From Sphingobacterium daejeonense (GTDB lineage Bacteria > Bacteroidota > Bacteroidia > Sphingobacteriales > Sphingobacteriaceae): a DNA stretch of 64,000 bases. The notes beneath the pieces were generated by a model, which saw only the letters and a list, made by a program, of their open reading frames with translations, searched no databases and was not told the DNA's origin. The position numbers and the translations under genes were made by a program. Positions 29,726 to 38,613 of the stretch are shown here, in pieces; the first letter of the stretch is position 1, and each line of letters starts with the position of its first letter. The stretch spans positions 744,001 through 808,000 of the forward strand of contig NZ_LR590470.1 of NCBI RefSeq assembly GCF_901472535.1, given 5' to 3'.

Positions 29726-30766
29726 ATGACTAATAAGGTAACTGATTTCTTGAAAACCATTCAGATTAGTGACTTTTCTGCCACACCTAAATATAAGCAG
29801 CTAGCCAGTGCCATAATCGATGCAGTTAAAAGCGGAACGCTGGAGAAGGATGATATGCTACCTTCCATCAACGAGCTTTCCGTCTATGTGGATATCTCTC
29901 GTGATACCGTAGAGAAGGCCTACAAATTCCTGAAAAATGCAGAAGTAATTGCTTCAATACCAGGAAAGGGCTACTATATCGCGACAACAGATGTAAAACA
30001 GAGAGTAAAGATTGCAATCCTTTTAAATAAACTGAGCGCACATAAAAAGATAGTATACGACTCATTCGCAAAGGAATTGGAAGATGATGCTGCATTAGAT
30101 CTCTTCGTCTACAACTCTGATATAACCTATCTAAGAACATTATTAGGGGGACTGACCAAAACCTACGATTATTACGTTCTGTTCCCGCATTTTAAGGAAG
30201 GGAGAGATCAAGCTCCGGAGATTATTAATAAGCTCATACCGAGAGATAAGTTGGTTCTGTTAGGCAAATACGTTGATGATATCCAAGGTGACTTTGCTGC
30301 GGTCTATGAAAACTATGAGAAAGACATTTATGGTGCTCTGGAGGAAGCATTACCTTCATTAAGTAAATACCACACCCTAAACCTCATTTTTCCCGATAAC
30401 AGCGATTATCCAAAAGCAATCATTAAAGGATTTTACAAATTTGCCCAACAATACGCTTTTAACCATTCATTGGTCAGTGAACTTGAAAAAGAAAAGATCG
30501 AACTCGGAACTTGTTATATCAATATTGCAGAAGATGACTTGGTCAAACTTCTCGACAAAATCATCAAGAAAAATCTTCAGATTGGAAAGGATGTAGGCGT
30601 TATTTCATATAATGAAACCCCACTCAAAAAATTTATCCTTAACGGAATCACTACGATATCAACCGACTTCGAAATGATGGGCAAAATGGCGGCAGAATTA
30701 ATAAAAAACCGATCCAAAGACCATGTTGAAGTCCCTTTTTATCTGAAACAAAGACAATCAGTATAA
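29726..30766 (+). CDS. GntR-family regulator with LacI-type sugar-binding domain
   Basis: This is a 346-residue transcription factor. The N-terminal winged helix is of the GntR type (KYKQLASAIIDAVKSGTL, LPSINELSVYVDISRDTVEKAYKFL, IPGKGYYI). The C-terminal part (about residues 90-346) looks like a periplasmic-binding-protein/LacI effector domain, with VKIAILLNKLSAHKKIVYDSF and VISYNETPLKKFILNGITTISTD. It closes the rhamnose gene set and likely senses L-rhamnose or a derivative. Its operator could be the inverted repeat at 22592. That pairing is inference. Confidence 0.9.
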   Translation: MTNKVTDFLKTIQISDFSATPKYKQLASAIIDAVKSGTLEKDDMLPSINELSVYVDISRDTVEKAYKFLKNAEVIASIPGKGYYIATTDVKQRVKIAILLNKLSAHKKIVYDSFAKELEDDAALDLFVYNSDITYLRTLLGGLTKTYDYYVLFPHFKEGRDQAPEIINKLIPRDKLVLLGKYVDDIQGDFAAVYENYEKDIYGALEEALPSLSKYHTLNLIFPDNSDYPKAIIKGFYKFAQQYAFNHSLVSELEKEKIELGTCYINIAEDDLVKLLDKIIKKNLQIGKDVGVISYNETPLKKFILNGITTISTDFEMMGKMAAELIKNRSKDHVEVPFYLKQRQSV

Positions 30767-30791
30767 AGCTGGAATGCGGCCGCTGAGGAAC

Positions 30792-30970
30792 GCCGGTCGC
30801 TGAGCGTAGCCGAAGCGCCCGATCTCTAATGATAACGGATACTGCAGTCGCTGAGCACTATAGGAATGCCGGTCGCTGAGCGTAGCCGAAGCGCGGTCTC
30901 TAATCATAACGGATACTGCAGTCGCTGCGGACTATAGGACCGCCGGTCGCTGAGCGTAGCCGAAGCGCCC
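30792..30970. repeat. Three-copy tandem REP-like repeat, period about 75 bp
   Basis: GCCGGTCGCTGAGCGTAGCC begins at 30792, 30868 and 30942 and is followed each time by GAAGCGC. Each copy is an imperfect palindrome that can fold as a hairpin. The spacer TCTAATNATAACGGATACTGCAG is also repeated. The block is much more GC-rich than its surroundings and lies between the GntR gene and a terminator. A related degraded half-copy starts at about 30772. Confidence 0.85.
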
Positions 30971-30994
30971 GGTATCTAATCAAAGCAGAAATAA

Positions 30995-31020
30995 AAAAGG
31001 GCGAAAATCTTCGCCCTTTT
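30995..31020. terminator. Bidirectional rho-independent terminator
   Basis: The stem AAAAGGGCGAA / TTCGCCCTTTT has a four-base loop, with A and T runs on the two sides. It ends the minus-strand DUF4136 gene and can also stop the plus-strand GntR transcript. Confidence 0.88.
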
Positions 31021-31022
31021 CC

Positions 31023-31580
31023 CTACTTCGTAGGATATTCTTTAAATATTCCTTCTACAACTTTTGGAAGGTTATTAATAGCTTTTTCAGGGTTATGGAT
31101 CTCACCTGATCCTCTAGCTTGCCAGATTACCGAGTTTGTCCTGCGGTCTCTAGCTTCAATAATCAAATGTGAATAACGAACTTTTTCTTTTCCAACCGGA
31201 TAAGAACGACCCCATCCGCCATAGCCCCACCAAGGGCTAAAGCCCCATGGGCCTCCCCAGCCCCAACCAGAATGTCCGTAGACCATTCTGCTTTTGTTGT
31301 TCACAATCGTAATGTAACGGAACAACAAGTCTGGATTGTCCTTGCTATAATTCATGCCCCTGGCCTCCAACTCATGATTTGCAGTAGACAAAATATTGTC
31401 CTTAGCAATATCATTGGTGAAATAATCCTTTGAAAGTGAATCTACCGGAGGTAACCAACCATAAGTTTTATATTGCGAGAAATCCAACTTTTGGACCCTC
31501 GTCATATTATATTTATAAGAGCTACAAGAACCCAACACTATGATGGCTCCTAATAGCATAACTGACCACAACTTTTTCAT
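31023..31580 (-). CDS. DUF4136 lipoprotein
   Basis: This is a small lipoprotein with a lipobox at VLGSC. The mature part begins SYKYNMTRVQKLDFSQYKTYGW, the typical DUF4136 start, and later has LIIEARDRRTNSVIWQARG. A glycine/tryptophan-rich insert (SGWGWGGPWGFSPWWGYGGWG) sits in the middle. The start at 31580 (MKKLW) gives a normal signal peptide. An upstream ATG at 31589 is possible. The function of the family is unknown. It follows nadE on the same strand with a gap of about 50 bp. Confidence 0.88.
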   Translation of the reverse strand: MKKLWSVMLLGAIIVLGSCSSYKYNMTRVQKLDFSQYKTYGWLPPVDSLSKDYFTNDIAKDNILSTANHELEARGMNYSKDNPDLLFRYITIVNNKSRMVYGHSGWGWGGPWGFSPWWGYGGWGRSYPVGKEKVRYSHLIIEARDRRTNSVIWQARGSGEIHNPEKAINNLPKVVEGIFKEYPTK

Positions 31581-31629
31581 AAATCTCAATTTATATTGTT
31601 AGACGATTTTTCAATCAAAAAGTTTAATG

Positions 31630-33270
31630 CTAAAATGAATATTTTGCAACTAAAGGCATGGACCGTCCTGGACCGAATGCTTTAGGGCTAACTCGCAGGA
31701 TAGGAGGAGCTTGGAATCTTTTGAATTCTGCATTGCAGAGCATTTTATATACCCTATTTACCAATGCCTCATCAAACCCTAAGTTGATAACATCATCCTT
31801 CGATTTTTCCATTTCAATCAACTGGAACAATACAGCATCCAAAATTTCATAGGCTGGCAAGGAATCTGAATCTTTTTGATCAGGTCTTAATTCAGCGGAT
31901 GGTGGTTTTACAATAGTGTTGATAGGAATGATTTCTCGATCTCTATTGATATATCGTGCAAGTTCAAATGCTTGAGTCTTGTAAACATCACCAATGACAC
32001 TGATTGATCCGGCCATATCGCCATACAAGGTGCCGTAACCGACAGCAGCCTCGCTTTTATTTGAAGTGTTCAGTAGAATATTGCCGAATTTATTGGAAAT
32101 AGCCATCAATAATGTCCCTCGAGTTCTCGCCTGAATGTTTTCTTCCGTAGTATCATTTTCTCTGCCCTCAAAAGTCTCTGCTAAGGTGCTGTCAAAAGCT
32201 TTTGCACTATCTTTGATAGGAATTATTCGGTGCTGGCATCCCGTATTCTTAACTAGATCCAGCGCATCCTTTAAAGAATGATCCGAAGAATATACTGAAG
32301 GCATCAGAACAGAAAGCACATTCTCTGCACCTAAAGCTTCACATGCCAAAGCCGCAACCAGGGCAGAATCCAAACCGCCCGAAAGACCTAACACAGCTGT
32401 CTTAAAGCCCGATTTCTGAAAATAATCTCTTAAACCTAAAATTAGAGCATCATGAATTAATAAGATTTCTGAGGTCTTCAATTCTTGATGTGCCTCTTCA
32501 ACTTCCAAATCATTATTGTTCAGCTCAACATATTGTAAGTCTTCATCAAATGCGTTTAATTCCATGATGACCTCCGCTTTTCTATTTAGAGCAAGCGATC
32601 TACCATCGAAAATAATATCGGTTTGTGCTCCAACCTGATTGACATAAATCAATGGCGCATTTGATTTGATTACATTACGTTTAAGCACGTTTTTGCGGCT
32701 TTCAAAATGTGTATATGAGAATGGAGAAGCCGCAATGTTGATAACTAAGTCAGGATTTTCCTTTGCAAGTTCGAGCATAATGTCTCCAACATAAGAATTA
32801 GGACCATCATCATCCCAAAGATCTTCACAGATCGTTAAAGCAATTGTTTTACCTTTAAAATTGATACATGAAACTATCTTGTTAGGCTCAAAATAACGAT
32901 ACTCATCAAAAACATCATAATCTGGCAGCAGGCTTTTTTTGGTAATGTGCTTAACTTCACCATTCTCTATCAAAACCGCTGCGTTGTATAACGATTTTCC
33001 TTCACCATCCTTATTAGGAACAGGAGCACCGATAATACAAGCGATATCCTTGCAATGTTTGGCAATAAATTCAATGCTCTGATAGCAATGTTGAAGAAAA
33101 GAAGAATTTCGAAGAAGATCCTTTGCAGGGTAGCCGCCAATTGCAAGTTCTGCAAAGACGATCAATTCCGCACCTGCGGACTTAGCTTTTTGAATGGATT
33201 CAATAATCTTTTCGTTATTCTTTTCGAAATTTCCAATATGGTAGTTGATCTGTGATAAAGCAATCTTCAT
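31630..33270 (-). CDS. nadE: Glutamine-hydrolysing NAD+ synthase
   Basis: This is a two-domain enzyme of about 546 residues. The N-terminal nitrilase-type glutaminase domain has MKIALSQINYHIGNFEKN, the catalytic Glu in VFAELAIGGYP, the Lys in KKSLLPDYDVFDE and the Cys in LTICEDLWDD. The C-terminal NAD synthetase domain has the P-loop-like SGGLDSALVAALA and later GTLYGDMAG. It forms NAD from nicotinate adenine dinucleotide, ATP and glutamine in the cytoplasm. I chose the ATG at 33270 because the family starts there. The frame extends upstream without similarity. Confidence 0.96.
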   Translation of the reverse strand: MKIALSQINYHIGNFEKNNEKIIESIQKAKSAGAELIVFAELAIGGYPAKDLLRNSSFLQHCYQSIEFIAKHCKDIACIIGAPVPNKDGEGKSLYNAAVLIENGEVKHITKKSLLPDYDVFDEYRYFEPNKIVSCINFKGKTIALTICEDLWDDDGPNSYVGDIMLELAKENPDLVINIAASPFSYTHFESRKNVLKRNVIKSNAPLIYVNQVGAQTDIIFDGRSLALNRKAEVIMELNAFDEDLQYVELNNNDLEVEEAHQELKTSEILLIHDALILGLRDYFQKSGFKTAVLGLSGGLDSALVAALACEALGAENVLSVLMPSVYSSDHSLKDALDLVKNTGCQHRIIPIKDSAKAFDSTLAETFEGRENDTTEENIQARTRGTLLMAISNKFGNILLNTSNKSEAAVGYGTLYGDMAGSISVIGDVYKTQAFELARYINRDREIIPINTIVKPPSAELRPDQKDSDSLPAYEILDAVLFQLIEMEKSKDDVINLGFDEALVNRVYKMLCNAEFKRFQAPPILRVSPKAFGPGRSMPLVAKYSF

Positions 33271-33410
33271 ATGCCTGAGTTTACAGTAAAAATAGTAATA
33301 AAATTTAGTTTTGATACAGAAGAACCATGCCAAATCAAAGTCTTAAACAAGAAAAATGAAGAATTAGATTTCTTGTTTTTAAAACACCAGGATAAATTAT
33401 TGTCAATAAA

Positions 33411-33436
33411 AAAAAGGCAATCTATTGATTGCCTTA
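33411..33436 (-). terminator. Terminator of the FKBP lipoprotein gene
   Basis: On the minus strand AAGGCAATC-AATA-GATTGCCTT is followed by a long T-run, a good rho-independent terminator 30 bp after the gene stop. Confidence 0.85.
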
Positions 33437-33465
33437 AAGTAAATATTACTGATTTTTTGTTGGTA

Positions 33466-34050
33466 CTAATTTGCACTCTTCAATTTAAGTACTTCAATAT
33501 TGAAGATTAAAGGAGAGTTCACAGGGATTTTTCCATTTTTATCCGGTTTATTGTCATAGCAATAAGGTGATGGGGCAATAAATCTGATTTTATTTCCAAT
33601 CAAAAGGCCGTGTGGAAGAATTCCCGAAAATGCATTTGGAGAATTGTTTTCTGGATAAAATATCTGCAACCATGCTGGAATTAATCCGTTGATATCCATC
33701 TCATAATTATTTTGTGAATCAAATTCAGTTCCATTCATCAATTCACCTTTATAATTTATGGTAGCGACTACAGGCACCCAAGAGTTCCCCGTTTTAATAT
33801 ACTCGTATGTACTGTCAACAGTAGATTCCAAAACTTCATACCAAATGCCTGTTGTACTGTCGATTTTAGCATTTTCGCCAAAATTCTGCTCTGCATATTC
33901 TTTTAAGATAGGAGCTTGTGCCTTTAAAATAGAATCAATTCTTTTTAAATTTTCTTCATAATCACCAAGTCCGTTGTCAGAATCTTTTGAACAAGATGAG
34001 ATTGTTGTAATAGCTAAAAATGCTATAAAAAGTAATTTTAAATTTTTCAT
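33466..34050 (-). CDS. FKBP-type peptidyl-prolyl isomerase lipoprotein (copy 1)
   Basis: This is an exported lipoprotein (signal MKNLKLLFIAFLAITTISSC) with one FKBP-like domain. A coiled N-terminal segment (YEENLKRIDSILKAQAPILKEYA) precedes VATINYKGELMNGTEFDS and the PHGLLIGNKIRFIAPSPYCY block. Start 34050 is chosen for the signal peptide. It is a paralogue of the next gene upstream, with the same architecture, and probably assists folding of outer-membrane or periplasmic proteins. Some active-site aromatic residues of canonical FKBP are not obvious, so catalysis is uncertain. Confidence 0.85.
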   Translation of the reverse strand: MKNLKLLFIAFLAITTISSCSKDSDNGLGDYEENLKRIDSILKAQAPILKEYAEQNFGENAKIDSTTGIWYEVLESTVDSTYEYIKTGNSWVPVVATINYKGELMNGTEFDSQNNYEMDINGLIPAWLQIFYPENNSPNAFSGILPHGLLIGNKIRFIAPSPYCYDNKPDKNGKIPVNSPLIFNIEVLKLKSAN

Positions 34051-34069
34051 TTGAGTATAAGTGTTCCAT

Positions 34070-34098
34070 AAAAAAGGCAGCATGTAGGCTGCCTTTAT
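34070..34098 (-). terminator. Terminator between the two FKBP genes
   Basis: On the minus strand AAGGCAGC-CTACAT-GCTGCCTT is followed by a T-run. It separates the two paralogues into different transcripts, or attenuates read-through into copy 1. Confidence 0.85.
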
Positions 34099-34126
34099 TT
34101 GATAATTTTGATTTCTTGAATGTCAT

Positions 34127-34738
34127 TTAGCGACCAATTTCAACCACATCGATGACAACATCTAATGGAGAATTTGGAGGAAGAGTACCTGTTCCATCTT
34201 TATCCGCAACCTCATTTAGATCATAGTAATAGATAGAAGGAGTAATCAATCTGATTTTAACATTTTTCAACAATCCTTTTGGTAATAAACCAGGGTAGTA
34301 ACGTCCATTGATGTTGTTAGGGTAGAAAGCAGCTAGCCATGCACCAGGAGCATAACCAGTTTGAATTGAAGCTCTTGTTGCTGTAGTCACGTTTTTGGAA
34401 TATTTACCATCCAATGACTTCTCCGAATATTTTACACTTGCAGTAACTGTCATAAATGAAGCTCCAGATTGAATATATTCAAAAGTACTGTCTACTTCAG
34501 CAGTTGTAGGAAGAACTTCAAACCAAATTCCCAATGAATCATTGTATTTTCTTCTCTCAGGATTTAAGTTCGCCTCTGCATAAGCTTTGATTTCATCTTG
34601 TTGTGCATCCTTAGTTGAATCTAATCTTGCTTGTTCTTTTTCCCAATCAATTTGCTCATAATTGTTATCATCCTTCATACAAGATGAAACTGCAACCACC
34701 GCTAAAAAAGCTACTAAGAGTAATTTTAAGTTTTTCAT
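34127..34738 (-). CDS. FKBP-type peptidyl-prolyl isomerase lipoprotein (copy 2)
   Basis: This is a 203-residue lipoprotein whose signal (MKNLKLLLVAFLAVVAVSSC) is nearly the same as that of copy 1. The helical linker EQARLDSTKDAQQDEIKAYA leads into an FKBP-like fold with LGIWFEVLPT, ASVKYSEKSLDGKYSKN and LLPKGLLKNVKIRLITPSIYYY. Both copies share the GIWYEVL/GIWFEVL block and the LPHGLL/LPKGLL block, so they arose by tandem duplication and then diverged. Confidence 0.85.
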   Translation of the reverse strand: MKNLKLLLVAFLAVVAVSSCMKDDNNYEQIDWEKEQARLDSTKDAQQDEIKAYAEANLNPERRKYNDSLGIWFEVLPTTAEVDSTFEYIQSGASFMTVTASVKYSEKSLDGKYSKNVTTATRASIQTGYAPGAWLAAFYPNNINGRYYPGLLPKGLLKNVKIRLITPSIYYYDLNEVADKDGTGTLPPNSPLDVVIDVVEIGR

Positions 34739-34812
34739 ATTTGTTTAAGTATCTTATTTCTGATGTTGTAAACGTTAATCAAATCAATTTTGCTACAACA
34801 GCAATGTTAAAT

Positions 34813-35286
34813 TTATAAAATATTTAATATTTGCTTAATACTTAAGTAATTAATTTTTTTCGTTTTCACCGAAAAATCTGCATTCATTATTAAAGTAGTC
34901 GGGAAAACATGCTTTTTCGATTTACCCATTAAAATTTTGAATAATTCATGATAATTACCCGTCCTTTTTCTGGAACTTGAATTGGTATATGTTACCCCAT
35001 CGAATAAAACACTATCGATTGACTCCGCATCAAATTCAACAGCAAAGTATTCAGAGTTGAGTTTTTCAATCACCTCCTTATCTCTAAAAGTCTCCCTTAG
35101 CATCTTCTTGCAATAGTTGCACCAGTCCGTATGAAAGAATATCAAAACGGGTTTTGGATTGCTGTCAAGGGAGTCGCCAAGCTGTTCAAAACTGATCCAA
35201 TTGACCACAGGTTCAGGCTGCTCTTGAGCCTGAACTTTTGATGACATCAATAAGATGGATAATATCAATATTTGTAACAAACGCAT
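34813..35286 (-). CDS. Exported thioredoxin-fold protein (CNYC)
   Basis: This is a 157-residue periplasmic protein with a signal peptide (LQILILSILLMSSKVQA). A thioredoxin-like fold has the active site HTDWCNYCKKM (Cys56 and Cys59) and a cis-Pro segment FPTTLI. Its start overlaps the stop of the TonB receptor at base 35286, so the two are translationally coupled. It may reduce or isomerise disulfides of the receptor system, for instance in its CQNC motif. This is inference. Confidence 0.88.
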   Translation of the reverse strand: MRLLQILILSILLMSSKVQAQEQPEPVVNWISFEQLGDSLDSNPKPVLIFFHTDWCNYCKKMLRETFRDKEVIEKLNSEYFAVEFDAESIDSVLFDGVTYTNSSSRKRTGNYHELFKILMGKSKKHVFPTTLIMNADFSVKTKKINYLSIKQILNIL

Positions 35287-37628
35287 TAGTGAAAATGTCC
35301 TATTTTAATTCCAAATGTTATTGTTCTAGGTCTTGATGGCCCATAGATATAATTTGAATCACGGAGTGCACCTCGATCAAAATCTTTTTGGAAGGCATTG
35401 AAAACGTTCTGCATCCCTCCAAACACTTCCAAGCTCAATTCTTTCTTAAGTGAAAAGGTATATCCCAATCGGAAATTGGCCTCGAAGAAATTTGGAGAAG
35501 TTTTTAAAATCATCTCTTCTCCTTCTAACACATGTGGTACGATCATGCTTCCTGTATAAACACCAGTTACATCAACGCCGAATGGTTCTAAAGGCTTCCA
35601 ATTGGCGTTTAAGTAGCCATATACATTCGGGGTCCTAACAAACCTTCTGCTGCTGATATTCTCGGCTGGAGTCGCCCCTTCATAAAGAAGTTGATCGTCA
35701 TTGAATTCTGAACGCTGGATTGTGCCGCCCATCTGAAAAGTATATTTCGCCGAAGGTGCAATATTCAATTCAATATTTGATCCATAAACTTTGGCTCCTG
35801 TACCATTCCTCATTTCCTGTAGGATTAAATTTTCATCTTGGGAAGTCATGATGTTGGTAAATGGATTCTGAAGGTCCGTATAGAATCCCTCAACCAAGAG
35901 ACTCGTTTGAATTGGTCCGAATCCTTTTGTGAAATTCAGTGATCCAGTATATGCGTTCGAATATTCAGTCTCAAGGTTTTCTCCGATTAACACAAAAACT
36001 TGTTGACCTCCAATGGAAGTGACGTGCATGTCTTCATTGAATGCTTGGGGAGCCCTAAAACCTCGGGCGTAACCACCTCTAAACTGCAAATAATCTGTAA
36101 TATCATATAGTAAAGTGAATCTTGGGCTGAAAGTGCCGAAGTTTTGTGATGAATTTCGGTTATAACTCGCCAGTTTGTAATTGCCATCTACATAAGTATA
36201 ATCATATCTCGCGCCGATCAAGGTTTTCAAATTTTCAAGGATATTCCATTCGTATTGAGCATAAGTCCCAACACCATGTGTTTTTTGATCGATCAGACGT
36301 TCATATCCAGGAATATTGTCTTTGGTTCTGTTATTGTTATATTCAACACCCGCTGTGATTACATCACGTTCGAAGGTATAGGTATATTGAGCACCGGCAA
36401 CCATTGCAAAATCATCCGTCTCGCCGTATGAATTCGAGGCAAGCAAACTGTCCTGTGCAGATCTACCGCCACCCAAGCCGCCATAAAAACTTTCTCTATC
36501 GGTAAGCTGTGCTGAACCATAAATGCTTAATTTATGTTTATAATCCTTGGAATATTGATCATAAGTTAATCCTCCAATAAATGTATTGGTTCTGAGCTGC
36601 TCGGTGACATCTGTGAAATGTGGTGCTTTATCCAAATTATCTCCTCCTCGTCGAAATTCATTCAGAGCACTCAGATCCAATGTTATTTTGTTGAATTCGG
36701 AAGGTTTGTAAAAAGCTTTTGTCCCGAATGTGAGATTCTTTAGTTTGGTCATTTCAGTAAATCCATCCCCATTTGCATCATAAGCCTGACGGTTGCGGTG
36801 CATCCCGTAAAAGGTTGCTCCGGTTTTCAGATCATTGTCAACGTAGGAGGTATTGAAGTCGATGGTGTTATCCCAAGTCTGACCGTCAATGATCGAATTC
36901 GTGGATTTGATCTGCCAATCATTTTCTACAGGATCTTTAGTAATGATGTTGATCGTACCAGCAATGGCATTTGCACCAAATAGGGCAGAACCGCCCGAAC
37001 GTACAACTTCAATCCTGTCAATCATGGAGGTCGGTATTTGATCAAGGCCATAAACGCTATTCAAAGCAGAAAAAACCGAACGGCTATTGATCAAGATTTG
37101 TGAATAAGCACCTTCCATACCGTTCAACCTTACTTGTGTAAATCCACAGTTCTGGCAGTTGTTTTCGACCCTAACACCGGGTTGGTAATTTAGGGTCTCT
37201 GACATAGCAACGGATTGAGTTGCTGTAAATAATTTTGGACTCAGAACATTCACGATAACCGGAGCCTTTTTCCTTTCCATACCGTATCGAGATGCGCTGA
37301 CTACAACCTCATTTAGGTTTAAATTATCTTCATACAATATAATGTTCAAGCTTTCGTGCGCACCTGGTTGAATAGCTTTTTTGGCATTCTGGAAGCCTAC
37401 AGCTCTTACAGAAATCGACTTGCTGCTTTGATTCTTGTTGTCAAGTTCAAAATAACCCAAACTATCTGTGGAGGTGCCAATTTTTGTGCCTTCCAATAAA
37501 ATCGTAGCATTGGCAATGGGTTCTTGTTTATCCGTTATGACACGGCCAGAAATCTGGGAATAACTAGCCTTAAAGCCTAGGCCAAGGCATATAATGATCA
37601 GGAATGACCTGAGTAAAAATAGATTCAT
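35286..37628 (-). CDS. TonB-dependent outer-membrane receptor
   Basis: This is an intact receptor of about 780 residues, starting at 37628 (MNLFLLRSF) with a signal peptide. A carboxypeptidase-regulatory-like domain (QISGRVITDKQEPIANATIL) is followed by a TonB box (NEVVVSASRYG), a plug with NNCQNCGFTQVRLNGMEG and IEVVRSGGSALFGANAIAGTINI, and a barrel ending TFGIKIGHFH. No SusD partner is nearby. The Cys pair in the plug and the His-rich protein upstream suggest a metal or metal-complex ligand rather than a glycan. That is inference. Confidence 0.92.
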   Translation of the reverse strand: MNLFLLRSFLIIICLGLGFKASYSQISGRVITDKQEPIANATILLEGTKIGTSTDSLGYFELDNKNQSSKSISVRAVGFQNAKKAIQPGAHESLNIILYEDNLNLNEVVVSASRYGMERKKAPVIVNVLSPKLFTATQSVAMSETLNYQPGVRVENNCQNCGFTQVRLNGMEGAYSQILINSRSVFSALNSVYGLDQIPTSMIDRIEVVRSGGSALFGANAIAGTINIITKDPVENDWQIKSTNSIIDGQTWDNTIDFNTSYVDNDLKTGATFYGMHRNRQAYDANGDGFTEMTKLKNLTFGTKAFYKPSEFNKITLDLSALNEFRRGGDNLDKAPHFTDVTEQLRTNTFIGGLTYDQYSKDYKHKLSIYGSAQLTDRESFYGGLGGGRSAQDSLLASNSYGETDDFAMVAGAQYTYTFERDVITAGVEYNNNRTKDNIPGYERLIDQKTHGVGTYAQYEWNILENLKTLIGARYDYTYVDGNYKLASYNRNSSQNFGTFSPRFTLLYDITDYLQFRGGYARGFRAPQAFNEDMHVTSIGGQQVFVLIGENLETEYSNAYTGSLNFTKGFGPIQTSLLVEGFYTDLQNPFTNIMTSQDENLILQEMRNGTGAKVYGSNIELNIAPSAKYTFQMGGTIQRSEFNDDQLLYEGATPAENISSRRFVRTPNVYGYLNANWKPLEPFGVDVTGVYTGSMIVPHVLEGEEMILKTSPNFFEANFRLGYTFSLKKELSLEVFGGMQNVFNAFQKDFDRGALRDSNYIYGPSRPRTITFGIKIGHFH

Positions 37629-37806
37629 ATTCTTATTATATCTCTTAATTAATCGCAGGGACAATCCAAACCTCAATAGCGGAACCCAGCAATCGGTAGG
37701 AAAATAATTCTTCCTACATCATAAAAAAATGGTGGACTATACAAAAATTTTATGAATAGCAATAGCTAATCATAAAATGAATGATGTCCGTTTTTTGAAA
37801 AATGAT

Positions 37807-38169
37807 TTAAGAAATATAAGAAGGGGGACCGCGTCCGGAGTGGATTTCATGGTCTTGTAAGAGAATATGGTAAGACCTACAGCCGAATTCAAAAACTGTG
37901 AATTCAGGTTGAATAGGTACTTCGAAAACAAATGGGGACCAATTAAGGTAGCTGCCCTGATAAACGATGTCCAAGAAACGAATCTCAGCATCAGAATGGT
38001 GCTGATGATGTTTCTTTTCGCCAAGGTTGTAAGGGTGAATGTGAGTAACGATCTCACCCGTGGAGGTGACCTCCTTGTGCATGAAGACTACGCCGCTCGT
38101 AATAATGCCACACATCCATACCAATAGGAAGTGGGCAAGAAATTGGCGATATGAGGTTAGTCTATGCAT
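37807..38169 (-). CDS. Small His-rich membrane-anchored or exported protein
   Basis: This is a 120-residue protein of unknown family. One N-terminal hydrophobic segment (FLLVWMCGIITSGVVFM) is followed by a His-rich stretch (HIHPYNLGEKKHHQHHSD) and a C-terminus with HSGRGPPSY. Similar small His-rich proteins are often found beside metal-uptake TonB receptors in Bacteroidota. The receptor lies about 180 bp downstream on the same strand. Zinc or copper binding is plausible but not shown. Confidence 0.72.
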   Translation of the reverse strand: MHRLTSYRQFLAHFLLVWMCGIITSGVVFMHKEVTSTGEIVTHIHPYNLGEKKHHQHHSDAEIRFLDIVYQGSYLNWSPFVFEVPIQPEFTVFEFGCRSYHILLQDHEIHSGRGPPSYIS

Positions 38170-38221
38170 GCACGGGTCAAATGTATGCTAAAATTAGCAA
38201 TTTTATTGCTATTTGAGGATA

Positions 38222-38566
38222 TTAAACAATTTTGTTGTGCTCATCAGGGAATACCAAAAGAGGTTTGTGATTTCTAGCTTCTTCGCGTTCCATCAATGCA
38301 TAGGAAATAATAATTACGATATCTCCTACCTGAACAAGACGAGCAGCAGCACCATTCAAACAAATAGTTCCAGTCCCACGTTCTCCAGGAATCACATAAG
38401 TCTCCAATCTGGCCCCATTGTTATTGTTTACAATTTGTACTTTTTCATTGGCAATAATATCGGCAGCATCCATCAGGTCCTGATCGATGGTGATGCTACC
38501 TACATAATTCAATTCAGCTTGTGTAACACGCGCTCTATGAATTTTTGATTTCATTACTTCTATCAT
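38222..38566 (-). CDS. panD: Aspartate 1-decarboxylase
   Basis: This pyruvoyl enzyme makes beta-alanine for pantothenate. The self-cleavage site Gly23-Ser24 lies in NYVGSITID, where Ser24 becomes the pyruvoyl group. Lys8 in [11 protein letters not shown] and the block [19 protein letters not shown] are conserved. I chose the second Met (38566) to match the family start. It is 45 bp downstream of panC, forming a panC-panD pair. Length (115) is normal. Confidence 0.96.
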   Translation of the reverse strand: MIEVMKSKIHRARVTQAELNYVGSITIDQDLMDAADIIANEKVQIVNNNNGARLETYVIPGERGTGTICLNGAAARLVQVGDIVIIISYALMEREEARNHKPLLVFPDEHNKIV

Positions 38567-38613
38567 CATAATGCAAAGTTAGTCTTTTAATGTAATTTGA
38601 TCTGTAAATTATT

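Noticed and set aside
30792..30970. CRISPR array at the 75-bp repeat
   Set aside because: Only three copies, and the spacers between the cores are themselves repeated.
33271..33510. A 79-codon plus-strand ORF next to nadE
   Set aside because: It runs through the terminator hairpin and into the 3' end of the FKBP gene on the other strand, and has no recognisable domain.
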